This document shows positions 33,921 through 39,771 of a DNA stretch of 39,771 bases, one piece after another. The stretch is from Atopobium sp. BS2. Lineage in GTDB: Bacteria > Actinomycetota > Coriobacteriia > Coriobacteriales > Atopobiaceae. The stretch covers positions 1 to 39,771 of the forward strand of contig NZ_JDFG01000027.1 of the NCBI RefSeq assembly GCF_000565075.1, written 5' to 3'. The position numbers and the translations under genes are program-made. The notes beneath the pieces are model-generated. The model did not search any database, was not told the origin of the DNA, and saw nothing but the letters and a program-made list of their open reading frames with translations. The stretch's first letter is position 1. Every line of letters begins with the position of its first letter.

Positions 33921-34697
33921 TTACTTAGTGTTATTTGAAGAGGTAGAGGTGTTTCCGTTTAATGCATCAAGAACTTTCTGTGCATTATCCCTCACACCGG
34001 CGCTATTATCGGAATCTTTCTCAATTGCCTTCTGCAGTGCCTCTTTTGCAAGATCTACTTGATCAGTAACACGATACATCATTCCCAAATTAAGCCAACC
34101 GTTAGCATAGTCTGGAGAGCGATCTGTTACTGCCTTAAGCGCCTCAACGGCACCCGTTTGGTCTCCTGCATAGAACTGCGCAATTGCCCTATCAACACGA
34201 ACCTCATCAGAATCATTTGAAGCAAGATACGTATCGTACTCGGCAATTGCCTTGTTGATCAGCTGTAAAGACTGCTTCTGAACAGAATCATCTTGAGAAG
34301 AACTCTTAAGCGCCATTCCCCAACCTAAATACGTACGAGCCAAATCAAGATGTGCTGGTAGATTATCTGGATTGGACTGAATAGCAGACTCTTTTTCTTC
34401 TGCCTGTTTCTGATAGACCTGGTTAATAGCCTCAGGAGAATTCTGATGAGCCTGATTCTGCTTTTGAGAGTTAGAGAAAATGCTGGCCAGGGAAGGTAAC
34501 ATCATAGAAATAGCAATAAAGAGCGAGAATACGCCAATAGCAATCTTCATGCTTGTAGAAGGACCTGGCTTTTTAGGAGCCTCATCGGGCTTGCGGTCCT
34601 TTGCCTTCTTTTTTGCTGTCTGGTTTGCCATAGCAACCAGCTCTTTTTCTGCCTTCTGTTCTGGTGTAAGTTCTGGCTTTGAAGTATTAGTTGGCAT
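33921..34697 (-). CDS. Membrane-anchored TPR protein
   Basis: A 258-residue protein with a charged cytoplasmic N terminus (TPEQKAEKEL, KKKAKDRKPDEAPKKPG), one transmembrane helix (MKIAIGVFSLFIAISMMLP, about 50-70) and an extracytoplasmic part. That part has at least two tetratricopeptide repeats, e.g. PAHLDLARTYLGWGMAL and YANGWLNLGMMYRVTDQ followed by DLAKEALQKAIEKD. TPR domains mediate protein contacts; the specific partner is unknown. It is probably the first gene of the unit TPR-STAS. Confidence 0.8.
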   Translation of the reverse strand: MPTNTSKPELTPEQKAEKELVAMANQTAKKKAKDRKPDEAPKKPGPSTSMKIAIGVFSLFIAISMMLPSLASIFSNSQKQNQAHQNSPEAINQVYQKQAEEKESAIQSNPDNLPAHLDLARTYLGWGMALKSSSQDDSVQKQSLQLINKAIAEYDTYLASNDSDEVRVDRAIAQFYAGDQTGAVEALKAVTDRSPDYANGWLNLGMMYRVTDQVDLAKEALQKAIEKDSDNSAGVRDNAQKVLDALNGNTSTSSNNTK

Positions 34698-34785
34698 TCA
34701 ACATCCAATCGCTTTTTCTAAACATAACTAATCAAGATACGGCAGAATAGGTCTACTTTCAAAGTAAATACCAAAGTTACACAAG

Positions 34786-36177
34786 CTATCCCCAGACGCT
34801 CTGACCACGATCAACTTTTGCAAGTCGAGCACTTACCTGTTTAACAGCAACAATAAACACATCAAGCGCTGCATCAAGCTCTTCCAACGTTGGGTAGCTT
34901 GGAGCAATTCTGATATTAGTATCAAAAGGATCTTTACCGGCTGGCCATGTAGCTCCTGCAGGTGTCATGGTAACGCCCAGTTCATTGGCGCGAGAAACAA
35001 TTGCGCGTGCAGAGCCAACGGGACCATCAAACGAGACAAAATAGCCGCCCTTAGGATGAGACCAGGTTGCAACGCCTAGATCTCCCAGACCCTCCTGCAA
35101 TTTGCGTTCAACCAATTCAAAACGTGGTCGAAGCAGCTCGGCATGCTTTTGCATATGGGCTTCAATACCTTGAGCATCTTTAAGGAAGCGCACATGTGCC
35201 AGCTGCGAGATTTTCTCGGGAGAAACTCGAGCAACCTTGAAAGCGCTCTGGATTTCTTTACTGTCTGCAGGGCTTGCAGCAACCCAGGCCATGCCCGAGC
35301 TTGGGAAGGTTACCTTTGCCGTTGAAGCAAAAGCGATAACCAGGTTCTTTTGAGCACCATCTGCGGCAACCTCTGAAAGTGCATCAAAGATATTTAAGAG
35401 CTGAGGAGCCTCAGATTCTGGTACAAAAGCGTGAATTGCATAGGCGTTATCCCAGAAGATTCTAAAGTCAGGAGCTGCAGGTTTGAGATTTGCAAACGCA
35501 CGGACAACCTCATCTGAATAGGTGATGCCAGTTGGGTTGGCAAAACGCGGCACACACCAAATTCCCTTAACAGAGCTGTCGTTCTCAACAAGCTCCTTGA
35601 CCACGTCCATATTGGGACCGTCTTCGGTCATAGGTACCGCAACGTTTTCAAGTCCGTAATGCTGTGTAATAGCAAAATGGCGGTCATAGCCGGGAGCAGG
35701 GCACAGGAACTTGAGCGTGGTACCCTGAGCCTTTGCAGCTGCCATCTGCTCTGCCCAAGAAGGCTGACCAGCAAGACCATGGGTAACGGCGTGAGAAATA
35801 ATGTCGTGCATAAGGTTAAGGCTAGAAGAACCATTTACAATGACCTGATCAGCAGGTACGCCTGTGAGCTCTGCAGCGAAGGCTCGCGCAGAAGGAAGAC
35901 CCCAAGGGTCTCCATAGTTGTCTGCAAAAGAGCCGCTGTCAGTCAGATCAGAAGTAGAGTTCAGCTCGTCAAGCATAGGCTTAGACAGTGCCGTCTGTGT
36001 AGGGCTTGGCTTTCCGCGAGCCATATCAAGCTTGAGGTTTTTCTCGCCAAGTGCACGAGCTTCCTGTCCAATAAGCTCAAGGGCCTGGTTAAGCTCAGCA
36101 TCGCTCATCTTCTGATAAGCGTTTTGCTCAGAGGTTGATTTTGGCTGGAACAGCTCGCGAGAAACTAGCTCAAACAT
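34786..36177 (-). CDS. PLP-dependent aminotransferase, aspartate-aminotransferase-like (class I)
   Basis: A 463-residue fold-type I PLP enzyme. Visible are the substrate/cofactor regions LDMARGKPSPTQ, NYGDPWGLPSARAFAAEL, GIWCVPRFANPTGITYSDE (conserved Asn-Pro-Thr-Gly), IFWDNAYAIHAF (Asp) and the Schiff-base lysine in FASTAKVTFPSSG. The length and the N-terminal extension fit the longer aspartate aminotransferase group found in Actinobacteria. Probable reaction: transfer between aspartate and 2-oxoglutarate, but other amino donors are possible. The ATG at 36177 (MFELVSREL) has GGGGAG upstream; the frame is open 76 codons further without support. It is a single gene. The 88 bases to the TPR gene hold no clear terminator. 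Confidence 0.9.
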   Translation of the reverse strand: MFELVSRELFQPKSTSEQNAYQKMSDAELNQALELIGQEARALGEKNLKLDMARGKPSPTQTALSKPMLDELNSTSDLTDSGSFADNYGDPWGLPSARAFAAELTGVPADQVIVNGSSSLNLMHDIISHAVTHGLAGQPSWAEQMAAAKAQGTTLKFLCPAPGYDRHFAITQHYGLENVAVPMTEDGPNMDVVKELVENDSSVKGIWCVPRFANPTGITYSDEVVRAFANLKPAAPDFRIFWDNAYAIHAFVPESEAPQLLNIFDALSEVAADGAQKNLVIAFASTAKVTFPSSGMAWVAASPADSKEIQSAFKVARVSPEKISQLAHVRFLKDAQGIEAHMQKHAELLRPRFELVERKLQEGLGDLGVATWSHPKGGYFVSFDGPVGSARAIVSRANELGVTMTPAGATWPAGKDPFDTNIRIAPSYPTLEELDAALDVFIVAVKQVSARLAKVDRGQSVWG

Positions 36178-36249
36178 GACACTCCCCTTTTTGGTCTTTG
36201 CGTGATACAAAGTATAGGTGATTTGAAAATCGACGCGACAAGGAGAATC

Positions 36250-36519
36250 ATGGCAAATTCTGCACAGCCTGGCATGCGCTCGGAGGCATATGGCGAGCTC
36301 CAGCACCTTGTTGACAACCTTTATAAGCGCAAACCTTCGGGCACGGTCACTAAGGTTGACGTGCTGATTCAAGCCGAAGTAGATGATCTTGAAGAGGATT
36401 TGCAAGAAGTCATTGAGCTAATTCCGTCGGGCACCTATGTCCGCGCTCGTCTCTGCGATCAGATTAACTCAATTGTTACGGCGCACGGTTGGGGCTTTAC
36501 CTACGGCACGGTTGAATAG
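36250..36519 (+). CDS. Conserved small protein of unknown function
   Basis: An 89-residue soluble protein (MANSAQPGMRSEAYGELQ...), divergent from the aminotransferase gene. It contains an acidic central stretch (AEVDDLEEDLQEVIELIP) and ends with SIVTAHGWGFTYGTVE. The ATG at 36250 is chosen for its perfect AAGGAG site; an upstream alternative start at 36202 lacks one. I do not recognise a domain. It appears to be a genuine gene from the ribosome site and codon pattern. Confidence 0.7.
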   Translation: MANSAQPGMRSEAYGELQHLVDNLYKRKPSGTVTKVDVLIQAEVDDLEEDLQEVIELIPSGTYVRARLCDQINSIVTAHGWGFTYGTVE

Positions 36520-36596
36520 CCATAGTTTATTGATTTTATATAAGTGATAAAATTGCATATATACGGGATCTTTTTCTAACAAGTTGGAGGCTCGTT

Positions 36597-36881
36597 ATGT
36601 ATGACTCTTGGAAAGATTTTTTCATTAGCATCTTTAATAGAGGTATATTTTTTGATGCTTCTACTCCAATAGCTTATCTTATTAATAAGATAGTCAATAT
36701 TTGTTTACTTCTTATATGGCTATTCACCATTGTCTCGATGTGTCTCTCTCCTGCAGGGCAAGATGCCTCAATAGGCGGAGTGAACATTCTACATGCCAGT
36801 TTTTTAATAACTTCTGCGTATTATTTTGTGGGGCTCTGCATTTTAATAGTCAAGGATAGAAAGAGTCGTACGTCTCATTAG
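36597..36881 (+). CDS. Small membrane protein of unknown function
   Basis: A 94-residue protein with two hydrophobic segments (INKIVNICLLLIWLFTIVSM and ASFLITSAYYFVGLCILIV) and a basic C terminus (KDRKSRTSH). GGAGG lies a few bases before the ATG. No family recognised. It is more AT-rich than its neighbours. Its stop lies only nine bases from the stop of the convergent nhaA gene, leaving no room for a terminator. It may share a transcript with the 89-residue gene upstream. Confidence 0.65.
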   Translation: MYDSWKDFFISIFNRGIFFDASTPIAYLINKIVNICLLLIWLFTIVSMCLSPAGQDASIGGVNILHASFLITSAYYFVGLCILIVKDRKSRTSH

Positions 36882-36890
36882 GTTTTATTT

Positions 36891-38261
36891 TTACTCGTAG
36901 TCTTCCTTTATATTGCTGTTCTTTTGACGCTTGTGAAACTCTGCGATATGTACAAAAAGTAGGCCCAAGGTTGCAGAAGCAAACGATGCGGCGAGAACAG
37001 CTACTTTAGCTGCAAGAATCTCCCCTGCGTCTGGGAATGCAAGGTTAGAAATAAGAATTGACATGGTAAAGCCTAAGCCACCCATCAGTCCAACGGCTGC
37101 AATCTGAACCCAGTCAACCTTTGCAGGAAGTTTGCAGATTTTAACCTTTACCAACAGGAATGTCACAAGAATAATTCCCAATGGCTTTCCAAGAACGGCG
37201 CCAAAGAATACGCCGTGAGCAATGTTACTGCTAAGAAGCGCACCAAAATCAGCACCTACCAGCGTAATCTGCGCGTTTACAAAGGCAAAAATAGGCAGAA
37301 CAACAAAGTTCACAAAAACAGAAATGTAGTGCTCAACACGCTGAAGTGGTGGAGTTACGTGGTGCATGACCTGCTCGATTGAGTTAGCTCCATGTGTAAA
37401 GTCATGCTGACCTAAAACGTGATGTTCATCGTCGTAGTGATCATCAAGTTCACGGGCACGCCTAGAAAGCCAACTACCCAGCTTGCTCAGACGAACATCA
37501 GAGTGAGATGGCAAGAAGAAGGCAAGGAGAACGCCTGCAAGAGTAGCGTGAATTCCTGAGTGATACATGCAAACCCAGAGCACCAAACCAACAAGCAAAT
37601 ACGGACCAGAAGAGTAAATCTTCAGGCGATTCATTCCCCACAAAATGACAAGTACTCCAAGAGAAGCTGCTAACCAGGCAATATCTGGCGTGTGACCATA
37701 GAAAAGCGCAATGACCACAATTGCCAGGATATCGTCAGCAATTGCAAGTGTCTGAAAAAAGACCTTGGTTTGCGGACTAATTCTGTTGCCCAACAGCGAC
37801 ATGACACCCAGCGCAAAGGCAATATCAGTAGCAATTGGGGTTGCCCAGCCATGAGGAGCAGAACTTGCATTAAGAGCCAGATAAATAAGGGCAGGAACGG
37901 CAACACCACCAACAGCGGCAAGCATAGGAAGCATTGCCTGTCTTGGCTTTCTGAGCTGACCAACAGTTACCTCATACTTGAGCTCAATACCTACAAGCAA
38001 GAAAAAGATGGCCATGAGAAAGTCATTAACAAAGACTTCCAAAGCCATATATGCATGAATGGTACCAAGCGAGAAACTCATCTGGACTTCAAGAATTTCT
38101 CGGACTACCTCATGAGCAGGAGAGTTGGCAACTACAAGCGCAATAAGAGCTGCAAGCACCATGACTGCTGCTGCAATAGTGCTGTTAGAGGTGATTTTCT
38201 TTAAAGAAGAACGCTGGCTAATTCTTCTTACTACAGCGGGCTCTCTATAAATACTAGACAT
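36891..38261 (-). CDS. nhaA: Na+/H+ antiporter NhaA
   Basis: A 456-residue membrane antiporter that exchanges internal Na+ for external H+ and helps pH and salt homeostasis. Family hallmarks are present: FVNDFLMAIFFLLVGIELK, the paired-aspartate helix FQTLAIADDILAIVVI, the ATDIAFALGVM unwound-helix motif and KPLGI near the end. About 12 transmembrane segments can be counted. It is longer than E. coli NhaA because of a charged insert of about 50 residues (RARELDDHYDDEHHVLGQHD region, His/Asp-rich) in a loop in the second half, and a basic tail. Confidence 0.94.
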   Translation of the reverse strand: MSSIYREPAVVRRISQRSSLKKITSNSTIAAAVMVLAALIALVVANSPAHEVVREILEVQMSFSLGTIHAYMALEVFVNDFLMAIFFLLVGIELKYEVTVGQLRKPRQAMLPMLAAVGGVAVPALIYLALNASSAPHGWATPIATDIAFALGVMSLLGNRISPQTKVFFQTLAIADDILAIVVIALFYGHTPDIAWLAASLGVLVILWGMNRLKIYSSGPYLLVGLVLWVCMYHSGIHATLAGVLLAFFLPSHSDVRLSKLGSWLSRRARELDDHYDDEHHVLGQHDFTHGANSIEQVMHHVTPPLQRVEHYISVFVNFVVLPIFAFVNAQITLVGADFGALLSSNIAHGVFFGAVLGKPLGIILVTFLLVKVKICKLPAKVDWVQIAAVGLMGGLGFTMSILISNLAFPDAGEILAAKVAVLAASFASATLGLLFVHIAEFHKRQKNSNIKEDYE

Positions 38262-38364
38262 TATCTGCCGTTCTCTCTTTATCTAAATGACATTGGCCGT
38301 TAACTATGCAAGTTTTTCTCGAGTTATATGCCTAGTGTACCGTCTACCTACCGTTGAGGGCAAC

Positions 38365-38394
38365 TTGTCATATCTCGGGGAAACGGGGTATATC
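38365..38394 (+). promoter_or_regulatory. Candidate promoter of the DegV-family gene
   Basis: TTGTCA at 38365-38370 and TATATC at 38389-38394, 18 bases apart, fit a sigma-70-type promoter about 70 bases before the DegV start. The 204-base region 38262-38465 also must hold the divergent nhaA promoter, for which I see no convincing boxes. Confidence 0.35.
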
Positions 38395-38465
38395 TCTATG
38401 TAAAATGTGGGTAATAGAAAGTCAACGTTTAGTTACTTGTAGCACGTATATATTTGGAGCGGATA

Positions 38466-39323
38466 ATGGACACTAAGCGAATTGCCATCATCACAGACTC
38501 AGGAACTAATGTCCCACCTGATTTTGTTGCTGAACACAATATTCGTATCACCCCACTTCGCATTAACTATTCTGACGGCTCTTCCTACGAGTCCGGCATT
38601 ACCATCACACCAGCAGAGCTTGTTGCTCGCTTTGAAGAAGAAGTTCCTAAAACTTCACTTCCTTCTCCTGAGGGCATTAAAGCTGCGTTTGATGATGCAA
38701 AAGCAGCAGGTTATGAGGGTGCCGTTTACGTTGCTATCTCCTCTGGACTTTCTGCTACCTGCGATACTGCTCGCATGATTGCAGAGTCCATTACAGACTT
38801 CCCTATTTATGTTGTTGATACCAAAAACATTGGCATTGCTTCCGGCCTTATTGTTATTGAAGCTCAACGTCTTATTGAGCAGGGTCTTTCTCTTGAGGAG
38901 ATTGGTGCCAAACTTGATCAGGCTTCTCTGAACACACGTGTATATTTCTCCGTTCCAAGCCTTGAGTATTTACGCAAAGGTGGCCGCATTTCTGAGGCAA
39001 TTTATCGCATTGGTTCCATGTTGAACATTAAACCTGTTCTTACCTGCGATGAAAATGGCAAATACACCATTGCCAAGAAGACTCGTGGTTGGCAGAAGTC
39101 TCTAGCAGGACAGATTGCGCTAGGATCAGCTTTTGCTCAACAATTTGACCACGTTCATGTGGGTATTTGCTGCTCTGCTCCTAATATCATTTACTCCGAA
39201 ATGGAGGCCATGATTAAAGAAGCAATCCCTAATGTCACCGACTTTAGGTATGTCGAGGCAGGCTCGGACCTTGTTGTCCATACTGGACCAGGCCTTGTTG
39301 GCTATGCCGTATTTGGCTACTAA
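38466..39323 (+). CDS. DegV family fatty-acid-binding protein
   Basis: A 285-residue DegV/FakB-type protein. Such proteins bind a single fatty acid and present it to the FakA kinase for phosphorylation and entry into phospholipid synthesis, when a kinase partner is present. Motifs: ITDSGTNVPPDF at the N terminus, SSGLSATCDTARM, VVDTKNIGIASGL, SLEYLRKGGRISEAIYRIGSMLNIKPVL (split: core GGRI and LNIKP) and a HTGPGLVGYAVFGY-type end. The ATG at 38466 (MDTKR) has GGAG upstream; the TTG at 38454 overlaps that ribosome site and is rejected. The gene is monocistronic with its own terminator. No fakA is in the window. Confidence 0.92.
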   Translation: MDTKRIAIITDSGTNVPPDFVAEHNIRITPLRINYSDGSSYESGITITPAELVARFEEEVPKTSLPSPEGIKAAFDDAKAAGYEGAVYVAISSGLSATCDTARMIAESITDFPIYVVDTKNIGIASGLIVIEAQRLIEQGLSLEEIGAKLDQASLNTRVYFSVPSLEYLRKGGRISEAIYRIGSMLNIKPVLTCDENGKYTIAKKTRGWQKSLAGQIALGSAFAQQFDHVHVGICCSAPNIIYSEMEAMIKEAIPNVTDFRYVEAGSDLVVHTGPGLVGYAVFGY

Positions 39324-39348
39324 AAGTTAATCGCCTCATGCAACTTAG

Positions 39349-39378
39349 AACAGCCGTCCACTCAGGCGGCTGTTTTCT
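39349..39378 (+). terminator. Intrinsic terminator of the DegV-family gene
   Basis: AACAGCCG (39349-39356) pairs with CGGCTGTT (39367-39374), an 8-base GC-rich stem with a 10-base loop, followed by TTCTT, 25 bases after the stop codon. Confidence 0.85.
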
Positions 39379-39394
39379 TGTAGAGAATACATAG

Positions 39395-39414
39395 GGCGAG
39401 AAGGGCTTCTCGCC
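39395..39414. repeat. Short perfect dyad GGCGAGAAG/CTTCTCGCC
   Basis: Two perfect 9-base arms separated by GG. As RNA it can form a stem with a small loop; there is no T-run, so it is not an obvious terminator. It lies in the structured gene-free end of the window. Confidence 0.6.
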
Positions 39415-39443
39415 TCTCATAAAACCTATTTGTAAACAATAAA

Positions 39444-39481
39444 TTGCCTCCCATTTCTTGGACACGAGAAATAGGAGGCAG
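39444..39481. repeat. Imperfect 16-base inverted repeat
   Basis: TTGCCTCCCATTTCTT (39444-39459) and GAGAAATAGGAGGCAG (39466-39481) pair at 13 of 16 positions around a 6-base loop. On the minus strand the stem is followed by an AT-rich tract, so it could terminate a minus-strand gene lying beyond the window. It abuts the repeat unit at 39487. Confidence 0.55.
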
Positions 39482-39486
39482 TTCAA

Positions 39487-39617
39487 AACACACCTAAGTC
39501 GGATAATCTGTCAAAAAGACGTATACATGACGCTGAAAATACCTCAAACGTGCAGATTATCGTCATTAGGTGTGTAAAATGCCCGCAATTGAGCAGAATA
39601 TCTGACTTAGGTGTGTT
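39487..39617. repeat. 131-bp unit with 24-base terminal inverted repeats and an internal third copy
   Basis: The terminal arms at 39487-39510 and 39594-39617 match in inverted orientation at 22 of 24 bases; their shared core is GACTTAGGTGTGT. A third, direct copy lies at 39553-39575 (19 of 23 bases like the left arm; shared ends CAGATTATC and TTAGGTGTGT). The direct copies start 41 bases apart. No reading frame is present between them. It could be a miniature transposable element, a multi-copy operator, or a structured RNA. No target-site duplication is obvious at its edges. Confidence 0.65.
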
Positions 39618-39771
39618 CCGTAGATACAGAATTTATCGATAGTTAAATTTCTTATATAAGTCTATTCATGTTTAAGCATATTAGATGAAGTTTATGCATA
39701 GAAATGTATATCAAGCGGTGCAACCACCTAGCTGCCTGGCTATCTTGATTAGGAACATGTCGATTCTTCAA
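39618..39771. other. AT-rich end of window, no gene identified
   Basis: I see no coding region here. The sequence is AT-rich with TATATAAG and TTATGCATAG stretches and could be an upstream promoter region for a gene beyond the window. An ATG at 39757 near AGGA is too close to the edge to judge. Confidence 0.4.

Noticed and set aside
39757-39771. Start of a plus-strand gene at the window edge
   Set aside because: AGGA is only two bases from the ATG and just five codons are visible, so nothing can be supported.

Overview
The window looks like a chromosomal segment of a Coriobacteriia-type actinobacterium, most likely Atopobiaceae such as Lancefieldella/Atopobium. That is an inference from gene content, moderate G+C, an archaeal-type topoisomerase I beside tmk, and gene order; genus and species are not proven. 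It splits into an accessory left quarter (about 1-10600) and a housekeeping remainder.

Accessory region. A decayed IS30-family element (about 5-1079) with two single-base deletions is followed by a minus-strand AAA/DUF4143 ATPase. The ATPase is preceded by four spaced copies of a TGATTTTCGAG-like motif. Next comes a transport locus: an AraC-family regulator (minus strand) divergent from a tightly overlapping plus-strand operon encoding an MptD/Trep_Strep-type ECF S component, an EcfT permease, a fused two-domain EcfA ATPase and two half-size ABC transporters of the exporter fold (YbtP/YbtQ-like arrangement). The layout suggests uptake of a metallophore or similar small molecule, but the substrate is unknown. 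A short broken reading frame lies between this operon and the core.

Middle region. Minus-strand genes encode a Tat-signal, coiled-coil cell-wall hydrolase, an NdpA-type nucleoid-associated protein and a stand-alone glucose-type PTS EIIA. A Bce-like antimicrobial-peptide module follows: ABC ATPase and FtsX-like permease, a plus-strand two-domain acetyltransferase, then a small membrane protein, a short-loop histidine kinase and an OmpR-type regulator. A direct-repeat box upstream of the ABC genes could be the regulator's binding site.

Housekeeping region. From about 34700 down to 17900 almost everything is on the minus strand and closely packed: TPR protein, STAS protein, tatA/B, tatC, topA, tmk, holB, ricT, queD, a GH5-like protein lacking its nucleophile, rsmI, metG, rsmA, tatD, then the two-component system. 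A terminator after topA and one after the STAS gene divide it. Right of this lie an aminotransferase, two small plus-strand genes, nhaA and a DegV-family gene.

The last 450 bases contain no recognisable gene but are densely structured: a terminator, two further dyads and three copies of a roughly 23-base motif, two of which form terminal inverted repeats of a 131-bp unit. I found no rRNA, tRNA, CRISPR array or recognisable riboswitch.
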